Of a DNA stretch of 64,000 bases, positions 38,192-46,905 are shown in pieces (within the stretch, counting starts at the first letter, position 1; every line of letters begins with the position of its first letter). The position numbers and the translations under genes were made by a program. The DNA is taken from the NCBI GenBank assembly GCA_900544265.1, contig UQUQ01000001.1, positions 1 to 64,000 on the forward strand, in the 5' to 3' direction. The notes beneath the pieces are model-generated. The model searched no databases, was not told the origin of the DNA, and was given only the letters and a program-made list of their open reading frames with translations. Source of the stretch: an uncultured Alistipes sp. Its GTDB lineage: Bacteria > Bacteroidota > Bacteroidia > Bacteroidales > Rikenellaceae.

Positions 38192-39628
38192 ATGTTTACC
38201 GAAAAAGACTTGCATCAAATCGAGCAACACGGCCTGACGCGCGAGGCCGTGGAGCGCCAGATCGAAAACTTCCGCCGCGGCTTTCCCTTCCTGAAGGTGG
38301 TGCGCGCCGCCTCGCCCGGCGACGGGGTCGTCGTCGTGGACGACGCGGCGGCCGATGCGGCGCAGGCCCGTTACGAGCAGGCTGCGCACGGCCTCTCGGT
38401 CGTGAAGTTCGTTCCGGCGTCGGGTGCCGCCACGCGCATGTTCAAGGAGTTGTTCGAGTTCGTCAACGAGGGCAAGCGCGGCAAGGGCATCGACACGCTG
38501 CTCGAAAACATCGAGCGCTTCGCCTTCTGGCCCGAATTGAAGGCCGTGCTGCCGGAGGGTGCCGACGATCGGACCGTCGTGAGCTGCATCGTCAAGCAAG
38601 GGCTTGGCTATGGACAGAAGCCCAAGGGGCTGGTGACCTTCCACGCCTATCCGGACGGCGCCCGTAAGGCCGTCGAGGAGCATCTGGTCGAGGGGGCGGC
38701 CTACGCCTCGACCGACGGCGTGGCCCGCATCCACTTCACCGTCTCGCCCGAGCACCGTGCCGGCTTCGAGAGCCTGCTCGCCGAGAAGGTACCCCTCTAC
38801 GAAAAGCGCTTCGGCATCCGTTACGAGATCTCGTTCTCCGTGCAGAAGCCCTCGACCGACACGATCGCCGTGAATCCCGACAACACACCCTTCCGTCAGG
38901 AGGACGGCAGCCTGCTGTTCCGTCCCGCGGGCCACGGCGCGCTGATCGAGAACCTGAACGAGATTGACGCCGACATCATCTTCATCAAGAATATCGACAA
39001 CGTGACGACCGACGCGCGCCGCGGCGACACGATCCGCTACAAGAAGGTGCTGGCCGGGCTGCTGCTCGAACTGCAGGAGCAGGCCTTCGCCCACCTGCGG
39101 GCGCTGGAGGCGGGCACTGCCGACCTGGCCGAGGTGGCCGCATTCGTCGAGCAGCGACTCTGCGTGAAGCTGCCCGCCGCGTATGATGCTGCGCTGCTGC
39201 GTGCGGTGCTCGACCGCCCGATCCGCGTCTGCGGCATGGTCCGCAACGAGGGCGAGCCGGGCGGCGGCCCCTTCTGGGTGGCCAACCCCGACGGCACGGA
39301 GTCGCTGCAGATCGCCGAGTCGAGCCAGATCTCGCCCGACGACATGCCGCTGATGAAGTCGGCCACGCACTTCAACCCCGTCGACCTCGTCTGCGGCGTG
39401 CGCACGTCGCAGGGCGGCAAGTTCGACCTGCGACGCTATACCGATCCCTCGACGGGCTTCATCTCGTCGAAGTCGTCGGGCGGCCGCGAGCTGCGCGCCC
39501 AGGAGCTGCCCGGACTGTGGAACGGCGCGATGGCCCGCTGGAACACGGTCTTCGTCGATGTGCCCATCACGACCTTCTCGCCCGTCAAGGTCGTCCAGGA
39601 CCTGCTGCGCCCCCAGCACCAGCAGTGA
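38192..39628 (+). CDS. DUF4301 family protein (nucleotidyltransferase-like)
   Basis: 478 residues from ATG at 38192 (MFTEKDLHQIEQHGLTREAV); the longer frame begins inside the murB promoter. KFVPASGAATRMFKELFEFV resembles the sugar-nucleotidyltransferase glycine-rich loop, and GHGALIENLNEIDADIIFIK resembles the UDP-sugar pyrophosphorylase substrate region. DUF4301 is a Bacteroidetes-centred family of unknown function; a nucleotidyltransferase-type fold is inferred. It is a single-gene unit with its own promoter and terminator. Confidence 0.85.
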   Translation: MFTEKDLHQIEQHGLTREAVERQIENFRRGFPFLKVVRAASPGDGVVVVDDAAADAAQARYEQAAHGLSVVKFVPASGAATRMFKELFEFVNEGKRGKGIDTLLENIERFAFWPELKAVLPEGADDRTVVSCIVKQGLGYGQKPKGLVTFHAYPDGARKAVEEHLVEGAAYASTDGVARIHFTVSPEHRAGFESLLAEKVPLYEKRFGIRYEISFSVQKPSTDTIAVNPDNTPFRQEDGSLLFRPAGHGALIENLNEIDADIIFIKNIDNVTTDARRGDTIRYKKVLAGLLLELQEQAFAHLRALEAGTADLAEVAAFVEQRLCVKLPAAYDAALLRAVLDRPIRVCGMVRNEGEPGGGPFWVANPDGTESLQIAESSQISPDDMPLMKSATHFNPVDLVCGVRTSQGGKFDLRRYTDPSTGFISSKSSGGRELRAQELPGLWNGAMARWNTVFVDVPITTFSPVKVVQDLLRPQHQQ

Positions 39629-39655
39629 TCCGTCCCGGGAGGGAGGTTTCCCCGT

Positions 39656-39693
39656 GCGGCCTTCGGAGTTTCGGCTCCGGGGGCCGCTTTTTT
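39656..39693 (+). terminator. Intrinsic terminator after the DUF4301 gene
   Basis: GCGGCC/GGCCGC outer and CGGAG/CTCCG inner stems, then T6. 27 bases past the stop. Confidence 0.85.
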
Positions 39694-39748
39694 GTCCCCG
39701 AAACAGGTGTATGATCGTAAATTTTCTTATTTTGCTGCGGTGTGAAAA

Positions 39749-39766
39749 TAATTTTGCTTAAATTTG
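39749..39766 (+). promoter_or_regulatory. Two adjacent -7-like elements (TAATTTTG, TAAATTTG)
   Basis: TAATTTTG at 39749-39756 and TAAATTTG at 39759-39766, 49-66 bases before the DUF5009 ATG. Either could serve; the nearest TTTG (39731-39734) suits neither spacing perfectly. Confidence 0.5.
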
Positions 39767-39814
39767 CGGCAGGTGACAGAAAATTGATTTACGAACCCGA
39801 AAACTGCTTTCCGA

Positions 39815-41488
39815 ATGAAAGAGCGAGCCTTGGCCGTGGACCTGCTGCGGGGTCTGGCCATCGTGGGGATGGTCCTCTCCGGATACATCTCGCGCAATCC
39901 CGATCTGCCCGCGTGGCTTTTTCATGCCCAGCTGCCGCCCCCGTCGTTCGCCTTCGACCCCTCGGTCCCGGGCATCACGTGGGTCGATCTGGTCTTCCCG
40001 TTCTTCCTCTTCTCGATGGGGGCTGCCTTCCCCTTCTCGATCGGACGGCGCCTTGACCGGGGCGCAGCGGCCGTGCAGGTCGCCTGGACGATCCTCCGGC
40101 GGGGCCTGCTGCTGGCCTTCTTCGCCATCGTGCTGGGGAACACGAACCTCTGGACGCTTCATGAGGCGCTGCAGCGCCCCGTGGCGGCCTCGCTGCTGAC
40201 GCTGGTCGTCTGGGGGGCCTTCTTCGCCATGTTCGTCCGCCTGCGGAACCGGAGCGAGCGGTTCAACACGCTGCTCAACGGCTGCGGCATCGCGGCGCTG
40301 CTGCTCCTGCTCCTCCTCTACCGGGCATTGGGGGTCGACGTGAACCTGTACCGCTCGGACATCATCATCCTGATTCTTGCCAATGTCGTTGTCGCCGGGT
40401 CGTTCCTCTGGTGGCTGACGTGCCGCAAGCCGGGGCTGCGCATGGGCCTCGTGGCGCTGCTCGTGGCGCTGAAGCTCTCGGCCGCCGTGCCCGGATCGTG
40501 GACCGCGGAGGTCTGGAACGCCACGTTCGCCCCCTGGCTCTACCATACGGAGTTCCTGCAATACCTCTGCATCGTGCTGCCGGGCAGCGTGGCCGGCGAG
40601 CTGATCGCCCGCTGGCTCGCGCGCAAGGGCACTGCGGCGCCGACGGCTTCGACCGATCTCTCCGTCACGGCTGCGGTCGCGCCGCACTTCGTCAGCTCTG
40701 TCACCAGCACGCCGGCAGCCGCCATGCCGCTTCCGGACGGACAGGCCGCCCCGGCCGGGGCGGCCGTTGCGGCAGATTCGGCCGTCCGGATTGCCCGTGT
40801 CGGTTCGGCTTCCGCCGCTTCTTCCGCCTCGCTTTCCGCCCCGGCAGCCGCCGTGCCGTCCCCGGCCGATGGCAAGGGCGCACGGCCGGCAGCCGCTTCG
40901 CATGATGCGGAGCCGCTGCCCGGGCGTTTCCGTCTTGCCGGGGCGTTGGTCCTTCTGCTCCTTGCGGTGAACCTCTGGGGCCTGTATGTCCGGGCACTGA
41001 CGGCGAACCTGCTGCTGACGCTGCTTGCGGGCGGAGCGGCCGCCTGGCTGCTGCGCCGCCCCCGCACCGCGCTGCAGGAGCTCCTCTCGGCGCTCTTCGC
41101 GACGGGTCTTTTCTGGCTGCTGCTCGGGCTCGTCTTCGAGCCGCTCGAAGGGGGCATCAAGAAGGACCCCGCCACCGTAAGCTACTTCTTCGTGACGGCG
41201 GGCATGGCTTCGCACGTGCTGCTGCTGGCCACGCTCCTCTTCGAGTCGCTGCACGGCCGTGCGGGGCTGCTGGTCCGCTGCGGCGAGAATCCGATGATTG
41301 CCTATACGGCGGCGGGCTATGTCGTCGTGCCGCTGCTCTTCATCGAGGAGCAGTGGGGCTTCCCGATGCCCTGGATCTGGGGTGCGGGCGGCTGCGGCGC
41401 GGGCATCGCCCGGGGCGTCGTCATCACCCTGCTGGCCATGCTGCTGACCTCGGCCTTCACGCGCCGCCGGCTCTTCTGGCGCACCTGA
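39815..41488 (+). CDS. DUF5009/YeiB-type membrane protein (acyltransferase-like)
   Basis: 557 residues. The start RALAVDLLRGLAIVGMVLSG and later WVDLVFPFFLFSMGAAFPFS match the heparan-alpha-glucosaminide N-acetyltransferase (NagX)/DUF5009 family of multi-pass acyltransferases. About ten membrane helices are predicted. The loop between the two helix groups, roughly residues 270-370, is unusually long and rich in Ala, Ser and Pro. The C-terminal helices include GRAGLLVRCGENPMIAYTAA. It may transfer acetyl or other acyl groups to a glycan. It is not co-transcribed with the utilisation locus, which ends convergently next to it. Confidence 0.75.
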   Translation: MKERALAVDLLRGLAIVGMVLSGYISRNPDLPAWLFHAQLPPPSFAFDPSVPGITWVDLVFPFFLFSMGAAFPFSIGRRLDRGAAAVQVAWTILRRGLLLAFFAIVLGNTNLWTLHEALQRPVAASLLTLVVWGAFFAMFVRLRNRSERFNTLLNGCGIAALLLLLLLYRALGVDVNLYRSDIIILILANVVVAGSFLWWLTCRKPGLRMGLVALLVALKLSAAVPGSWTAEVWNATFAPWLYHTEFLQYLCIVLPGSVAGELIARWLARKGTAAPTASTDLSVTAAVAPHFVSSVTSTPAAAMPLPDGQAAPAGAAVAADSAVRIARVGSASAASSASLSAPAAAVPSPADGKGARPAAASHDAEPLPGRFRLAGALVLLLLAVNLWGLYVRALTANLLLTLLAGGAAAWLLRRPRTALQELLSALFATGLFWLLLGLVFEPLEGGIKKDPATVSYFFVTAGMASHVLLLATLLFESLHGRAGLLVRCGENPMIAYTAAGYVVVPLLFIEEQWGFPMPWIWGAGGCGAGIARGVVITLLAMLLTSAFTRRRLFWRT

Positions 41489-41552
41489 CAGCGGCGCGCC
41501 CGATTGCCGGTGCTGCGACCTTTTCGCCTCCTGCTCCGGCCAGTCAGGCCAC

Positions 41553-41583
41553 AAAAAAACGGGACCCGTCGGGTCCCGTTTTT
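41553..41583. terminator. Bidirectional intrinsic terminator
   Basis: CGGGACCC-GTC-GGGTCCCG with A7 on the left and T5 on the right, between two convergent genes (ends at 41488 and 41634). Confidence 0.9.
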
Positions 41584-41633
41584 CGTCTCTGCCGGCCATC
41601 GGCGCCGCAGCGCCTGCCGGGGTGTCTCTCCTG

Positions 41634-42350
41634 TTATTCCGCCCGGGCTGCGGCGCGGTCGATCTCCGCCTCGAGCCGGTCGACTACGGGCGGCAGAATC
41701 CGCTCCATGACCTCGTAGCCCGCCTCGTTCGGGTGCACGCCGTCGTTGGTGTAGGCGGCGATCATCGAGCCGTCCTCGGCTGCCATCGGGGTGTGGTAAT
41801 CGACGTAGGGAATGCCCTCCTGCTCGGCGTAGGCGCGGATCGCGGCGTTGAGCCGGATGATCTTCTGCGCCGGTTCTATCCCCGGACGCCACGGATAGTC
41901 GCCCGTGGGGTGGATCGAGCAGAGGATCGGCCGGATGCCGTTGGCGCGGGCCAGGTCGACCATCGACTGGATGTTGTCCAGAATGTGCTCCGGCGAGATG
42001 TAGCCCGTATTCCGGGCCAGGTCGTTCGTGCCGCCGCAGATCACCACGATCTTCGGGTGCAGCTCAATGACGTCGGCGCGGAAGCGCACGAGCATCTGCG
42101 AGGTGGTCTGCCCGCTGATGGCGCGGCTCACGAAGCCGTTGCGGGCGAAGAAGTCGGGATGCTTGCCGATCCACCCTTCGGTGATCGAGTTGCCCATCAG
42201 CACGGCCCGCGGCGCGGTGGTCTGCGCGGCGTTCTCCTGCTCGAAGCGGGCGAAGTTGGCCCAGTCGTCGGGTGCCTGGGCGGCGGCCGTCGTCGCAAGG
42301 CAGAGTGCGGCGGCCAGCATGCGGAGTTTTCCTTTCAGTGAGGTGTTCAT
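41634..42350 (-). CDS. SGNH/GDSL hydrolase (PAF acetylhydrolase-like)
   Basis: 238 residues from ATG at 42348-42350. Signal peptide (MLAAALCLATTAAA). SGNH blocks: APRAVLMGNSITEGWIGKH (Ser), SRAISGQTTSQML (Gly), VVICGGTNDLARN (Asn) and NDGVHPNEAGYEVM (Asp/His). The enzyme is a secreted esterase, probably removing O-acetyl or similar groups from carbohydrates. It is the last gene of the utilisation locus, 19 bases after the permease. Confidence 0.88.
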   Translation of the reverse strand: MNTSLKGKLRMLAAALCLATTAAAQAPDDWANFARFEQENAAQTTAPRAVLMGNSITEGWIGKHPDFFARNGFVSRAISGQTTSQMLVRFRADVIELHPKIVVICGGTNDLARNTGYISPEHILDNIQSMVDLARANGIRPILCSIHPTGDYPWRPGIEPAQKIIRLNAAIRAYAEQEGIPYVDYHTPMAAEDGSMIAAYTNDGVHPNEAGYEVMERILPPVVDRLEAEIDRAAARAE

Positions 42351-42369
42351 GGTATGAGGGATTGGTGAT

Positions 42370-43701
42370 TTAATCGTTGAGAAGCTCCTTGTCCACGGCC
42401 TCCTCGTCCGCACGCTCCTCCTCGGTGTCGGGATAGGAGAAAGGGATGCGCCAGGCGATCAGGAAGATCGGCAGCGTGGCCAGCAGCGACCAGAGGAAGA
42501 AGTAGTGGTATCCGCCGACGCGCTCGCACAGCCAGCCGCTCACCATGCCCGGGAGCATCACGCCGAGGTTGGCCAGCGACGAGCCGAAGGCGTAGTGGGC
42601 CATCTTGTGGCGTCCGGGTGCCACCTGCTGCATGATGAAGAGCGTCAGGCCGACGAATCCGAATCCGTAGCTGAAGTATTCAAAGACGATACCGCCGCAG
42701 ATCAGCACGCTCGAGGCGGGCTGGAACCACGCCAGCAGGGCGTAGACGACGAACGGGATGTTGAAGATGAAGATCAGCGGCAGCAGCGCGCGGCGCAGCT
42801 TGATCCAGGCGATGAAGTAGCCGCCGAGGATCGATCCCACGACGAAGGCGATGACGCCGAACGTGCCGTAGTAGAGACCGATCTGCTGCTCGGTGAGACC
42901 CAGGCCCTGGTCGGCGACCGGGGCGTTGAGGAACAGCGGCACGATCTTGATGACGAGGCCCTCGGCGAAGCGGTAGAAGACGATGAAGGCGATGTAGATC
43001 CAGATGTACTTCTTGACGAAGAAGCTGCGGAAGACCTCGGCCGTCTCGCGCATGGCCTCGCCGACGCTTCCGGCGTGGGCCGTGGCATCGCCGCCCGAGG
43101 GGAGCATGCGCAGGTGGTAGAGCCCCAGCAGGAAGAGCAGCGCGCCGCACAGCGCCATGACGATCATCCAGGCCTCGACGACGCCCACGCGCTCCTTCAG
43201 TGCGCCGGCCACGTAGACCAGACCGCCCATGGCGAAGACCTTGGCGATGTTGTAGAAGGCGCCTTGCCAGCCGATGAACTGGGCCTGCTGGGTCTTCGAC
43301 AGCTCGGTGATGTAGACGCCGTCGGTGGCGATGTCGTGCGTCGAGCCGCTGAAGGCGACGACGGCCATCAGCGCGATGGCGTAGGGGAAGAAGTTGGGCA
43401 GCGAGAGCGACAGCGCCACCATGGCCAGCGCCAGGCCGGAGACGAGCTGCGTCGTGACGACCCAGAACTTCTTGGTGCGGAACATCTCCATCAGGGGGCT
43501 CCAGATGGGCTTGAGCGACCACGGGAGGATGATGAGCGAGGTCCACAGGGCGATGCGCGCGTCGTCGATGCCCAGACCGCGGAACATCAGCGTCGAGACC
43601 ATGTTGACGATGATGAACGGCAGTCCCATGGCGAAATAGACGGTCGGGACCCACGTGAGCGGCGAGCGGCGCACGGACGGTTCGGTTTTCGTGTGGTTCA
43701 T
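42370..43701 (-). CDS. AmpG-like major facilitator permease
   Basis: 443 residues with about twelve helices. TWVPTVYFAMGLPFIIVNMV, SLIILPWSLKPIWSPLMEMF and FSGSTHDIATDGVYITELSK are the AmpG/MFS_1 signatures. AmpG takes up anhydro-muropeptides in other bacteria, but in Bacteroidetes utilisation loci AmpG-like permeases import various oligosaccharides. A -7 box at 43741-43748 upstream could give it extra expression independent of the main transcript. It follows three esterase/phosphoesterase genes. Confidence 0.85.
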   Translation of the reverse strand: MNHTKTEPSVRRSPLTWVPTVYFAMGLPFIIVNMVSTLMFRGLGIDDARIALWTSLIILPWSLKPIWSPLMEMFRTKKFWVVTTQLVSGLALAMVALSLSLPNFFPYAIALMAVVAFSGSTHDIATDGVYITELSKTQQAQFIGWQGAFYNIAKVFAMGGLVYVAGALKERVGVVEAWMIVMALCGALLFLLGLYHLRMLPSGGDATAHAGSVGEAMRETAEVFRSFFVKKYIWIYIAFIVFYRFAEGLVIKIVPLFLNAPVADQGLGLTEQQIGLYYGTFGVIAFVVGSILGGYFIAWIKLRRALLPLIFIFNIPFVVYALLAWFQPASSVLICGGIVFEYFSYGFGFVGLTLFIMQQVAPGRHKMAHYAFGSSLANLGVMLPGMVSGWLCERVGGYHYFFLWSLLATLPIFLIAWRIPFSYPDTEEERADEEAVDKELLND

Positions 43702-43740
43702 TTCGGGTTCTGTAAGTAGGTTGCGTGGTTATGATTCACG

Positions 43741-43748
43741 CAAAGATA
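43741..43748 (-). promoter_or_regulatory. Internal -7 element TATCTTTG before the permease gene
   Basis: Exact TAnnTTTG match on the minus strand, about 40 bases upstream of the permease ATG, in the 63-base gap after the CE2-like gene. No ideal -33 box. It suggests a secondary promoter inside the locus. Confidence 0.5.
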
Positions 43749-43764
43749 CGCAAAATCCCCGAGA

Positions 43765-44856
43765 TTATTCGACACTCGTGTCGGGTAATTCCCATCCGGT
43801 GATCGTCGCGATGTAGGGAATCACCGACATGGCCAGCTTGCGGTGCCCGTGGTGGTTGGGGTGGTAGTTGGCGCCCATGTCGCTGTCCCAGTTGGTGACG
43901 CCCGGCAGGATGGCCGTGAAGTGCAGGTTGGCGTCCTGCCGCTCGGCAATCAGCTGCTCGAGGTAGCGCAGCACGATGGTGTTGTCGCTCGGTGCCACGC
44001 AGAGGATCGGCACCTGGCCCCAGATCGAGCGCAGGTAGTCGATCGCCCGGGCGTAGGAGTCGTTGAAGGGCTTCTCGGCGGGGGCGATGCCCGTGCTGAA
44101 GTCGTTGGACCCGAGTTTGATGACGACGATGTCGGGCCGGTAGGCGCTGCCGTCCCAGGCGGGCGACTCCTCCATGTCGAGCGTGCGGCGCATGCGCTCG
44201 CGCATCGTGCAGTCGGAGACCTCCTTCTCGTCGCCCCAGTTGCGGACGATGCCCTGCCCCGAGTGGGCGATGAGCGTGTATTCGGCGCCGAAGTAGCGGG
44301 CGACGATGCAGCCCCAGGCCAGGTCGCAGTTCTCGGTCTGCGGCGTGAACTGCTCCTCGGCCGAAAGGCCTTCGGTGCCGTAGCCGCAGGTGTGCGAGTC
44401 GCCGATGAATTCGATGTGGCGGGCCGGGGCCTCCGGTGCCGCGAGCAGCGGGACGTCGCTCTCGATGCCGTAGAGCGTCGTGCGGCCCTGCTCGCCCTCG
44501 GTGCGTTTCTGCACGAGGAGCGTGTGTATGCCCTTCGGCAGGCTGTCGGCGAGCACGATGGTCGTGTCGGCGCCCGTTGCCGTCACCACGGCCGTCTGCC
44601 GGCCGTCGACGAAGACGTTGTAGTAGTCGCACCCCGTGTCGGAGAGGCGCATGGCGCAGCGGCGCCCCTCGAAGCGGAAGGTGAAGTGGCTGCCGCTCCA
44701 GTCGAAGGTGAGCGATCCGTCCTCGCCCGTGACGGCGCGGCCCGTGAAGCGGATTTCGGGTGAGACGGCCGGGGTGAAGTGCGTGCCGCCGGTGCGGTCG
44801 CAGGCCGTGGTCGCGGCGCAGAGCAGCGCCAGCAGGGCGATCGTTGTCTTTTTCAT
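43765..44856 (-). CDS. CE2-like SGNH acetyl esterase
   Basis: 363 residues from ATG at 44854-44856. Lipoprotein-type signal (MKKTTIALLALLCAATTAC). An N-terminal beta-sandwich (FDWSGSHFTFRFEGRRCAMR; GCDYYNVFVDGRQ) precedes the SGNH domain: HIEFIGDSHTCGYGTEG (Ser), VVIKLGSNDFSTG (Asn) and GANYHPNHHGHRK (His). This two-domain layout is that of carbohydrate esterase family 2, which deacetylates xylan or mannan. Upstream frames that lengthen it overlap the fusion gene and are rejected. Confidence 0.85.
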   Translation of the reverse strand: MKKTTIALLALLCAATTACDRTGGTHFTPAVSPEIRFTGRAVTGEDGSLTFDWSGSHFTFRFEGRRCAMRLSDTGCDYYNVFVDGRQTAVVTATGADTTIVLADSLPKGIHTLLVQKRTEGEQGRTTLYGIESDVPLLAAPEAPARHIEFIGDSHTCGYGTEGLSAEEQFTPQTENCDLAWGCIVARYFGAEYTLIAHSGQGIVRNWGDEKEVSDCTMRERMRRTLDMEESPAWDGSAYRPDIVVIKLGSNDFSTGIAPAEKPFNDSYARAIDYLRSIWGQVPILCVAPSDNTIVLRYLEQLIAERQDANLHFTAILPGVTNWDSDMGANYHPNHHGHRKLAMSVIPYIATITGWELPDTSVE

Positions 44857-44861
44857 GTCGT

Positions 44862-46901
44862 TTATCGTTTGATGTGTTTTTCCGCGCGGTAGACGTTGCC
44901 GAAGCGGTCGCGGGCCGTCACCTCGACACGGCGGGCCGTGGCGGGCAGCGGTGCGGCGTAGAGGTGGTCGGTCTCGGAAACGGTGATCCACTTGTGGTCG
45001 AGCTGTTCGGGATGGCCGTAGAGGCGGCGTGCGAGCGGATCGACGCCCCGCATCGGCTCCATGCGCAGGGGCTCTCCGCCGTCGATGCGCACCTCGATCC
45101 GCCAGGCGGGGTCGCTGTCCCAGACGTTGGCCACGATCCGCCCGGCATAGGCCGGATCGTCCGCCGTGTCGTAGAGGCGCAGCTGGTATTCGCGCCGCTC
45201 GCCCGTGGCCTTGTAGTACCATGTGACGCTGTCGCCGTCGACCTCGAAGAGGGCGTACCCGGCCGGCGTGCCGTCCGTGCAGACGGGGCCCTGCCACCAG
45301 GCGCCGCTCAACGCCGCGATGTTGTGCTCGTAGAGGTTCGGGCGGATTTCGCAGTTCATCGCCGTGTGCATGTGTCCCGAGAGGATGTGGGCGTTGTAGG
45401 GCGCCAGCAGTTCGTGCAGCGCCCGGAAGTTGCAGAGCGACGTCTCGGCCTGCGGGTAGAGGAACGGCTGCTGCTCCTTGCCGGGGAACGACGTCGGGAT
45501 GTGCAGCGCCACGAAGAGCGTGCTGCCGGCCGGCACGTGGGCCAGGTCCTCTTCGAGCCAGGCCAGCTGCCGCTCGTCGAGGTAGCCGATGTAGTACCAG
45601 TCGCGCCCGATGTAGAAGTTGTCGTTGAGCACGACGTAGTGGGCGCGCCCGACGTTGTAGGAGTAGTACGAGGGTCCGTAGACGGCCTCGTAGGCGGCCG
45701 TCGAACGCTCGAACGAGCGGCCCCAGAGCTTCATGTCGTGGTTGCCCGGGGCGTTGCGGAAGCCGATGCCCGTCGTGGCGAGGATGCGGTTGTAGTCGCT
45801 GTAGAAGCCGTGGTTGCCCGAGGTGATGTCGCCCACGCAGATGCCGTGCATCGGCCGGCCCTGCTTCTCTGCGGCGCGGGCCGTGCGGCGGATGTCGGCG
45901 GCCGCGCCTTCGAGCAGCCGGAGCTCCTTGCGGTCGAAGAGCTGCGGGTCGGCGATCACCGCGAAGCCGTGGCGCGTGTCGTCCGCGGTGTTGCGCACGA
46001 GCGTGAAGTCGTAGCCGTCGTTGCGCGGCGTGACGGGACGGAAGAAGCGCACGACTCCCTGCTCGACGGGCGAGGTGTAGCCTGCGGGCGTCGAGACGAA
46101 GAGGAAGCGGGCGCGGTCGTTGGCCGGGAGGACGAAGCGCCCCGCGGCGTCGGTCACCGCGCAGCGGTCGCCGTCGCTCACGACGACCCCCTCCACGCCG
46201 CGGCCCTCGCAGCGCACCGTGCCCGTGCGGGCCCCGGCGGGCGTGACGTAGGGCGTGAGCGCCTCGATCCAGCGGGCATAGCCCGCGGCGTTGAGGTGGA
46301 TGCCGTCGACGGTCAGCTCCGAAGGCATGCTGCCCTCGTGCGCCATGCGGCTCCAGATGTCGATGTAGACCAGCCCGCGGCGGGCGGCCATCTCGCGCAG
46401 CAGCCGGTTGAAAGCCTCGATGCGGGCGTTCTTGCCGGTGAAGTACTGCGTGTTGCGGGGCTCGTCGAGCGGCAGCAGGCTCTCGATGAAAAGCTCCGTT
46501 TCGGGCGATTCGGCCTCGATGCGGTCGAGCAGCCGCTCGTACTGGCCGAGCAGCGCCTCGGGGGTGATCTTCGAGAAGATCAGGTCGTTGACGCCCGCCA
46601 TGAGGAAGATCGCCCGCGGCCGCCCCTGCAGGATCGGGTCGATGCGTGCCGCCATGCCGGCGACGCAGTCGCCGCCGATGCCGCGGTTGAGGATGCGCGC
46701 ATCCTGGAAATACTCCGCCCAGGAGCCCCGTTCGGTGAGGCTGTTCCCGAGCATGACGATGTTCTCCGGGCCGACCGGCACCCCTTCGTGGATGTCGCGC
46801 TTGGAGAAGTAGTAGTCGTTGCGGTAGTCGAGCGAGTCGGGCTGTGCGGCGAGCGGGAGTACCGTCGCGGCCAGCAGCAGCGTCAGCAGCAGTCGTTTCA
46901 T
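44862..46901 (-). CDS. Fusion of SGNH hydrolase and calcineurin-like phosphoesterase
   Basis: 679 residues from ATG at 46899-46901. After a signal peptide (MKRLLLTLLLAATVLPLAAQ) comes an SGNH domain, residues about 25-215: ENIVMLGNSLTERGSW (Ser), LNRGIGGDCVAG, IFLMAGVNDLIFSK (Asn) and VDGIHLNAAGYARW (Asp/His). Residues about 225-300 form a CarboxypepD/MetallophosN-like beta domain. From about 315 lies a calcineurin-like phosphoesterase: FAVIADPQLFD, ICVGDITSGNHGF, NAPGNHDMKLWG, VALHIPTSF and LSGHMHTAMN. A MetallophosC beta domain ends the protein. The second part closely resembles the separate gene at 50731-52224. Confidence 0.9.
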   Translation of the reverse strand: MKRLLLTLLLAATVLPLAAQPDSLDYRNDYYFSKRDIHEGVPVGPENIVMLGNSLTERGSWAEYFQDARILNRGIGGDCVAGMAARIDPILQGRPRAIFLMAGVNDLIFSKITPEALLGQYERLLDRIEAESPETELFIESLLPLDEPRNTQYFTGKNARIEAFNRLLREMAARRGLVYIDIWSRMAHEGSMPSELTVDGIHLNAAGYARWIEALTPYVTPAGARTGTVRCEGRGVEGVVVSDGDRCAVTDAAGRFVLPANDRARFLFVSTPAGYTSPVEQGVVRFFRPVTPRNDGYDFTLVRNTADDTRHGFAVIADPQLFDRKELRLLEGAAADIRRTARAAEKQGRPMHGICVGDITSGNHGFYSDYNRILATTGIGFRNAPGNHDMKLWGRSFERSTAAYEAVYGPSYYSYNVGRAHYVVLNDNFYIGRDWYYIGYLDERQLAWLEEDLAHVPAGSTLFVALHIPTSFPGKEQQPFLYPQAETSLCNFRALHELLAPYNAHILSGHMHTAMNCEIRPNLYEHNIAALSGAWWQGPVCTDGTPAGYALFEVDGDSVTWYYKATGERREYQLRLYDTADDPAYAGRIVANVWDSDPAWRIEVRIDGGEPLRMEPMRGVDPLARRLYGHPEQLDHKWITVSETDHLYAAPLPATARRVEVTARDRFGNVYRAEKHIKR

Positions 46902-46905
46902 GGCG

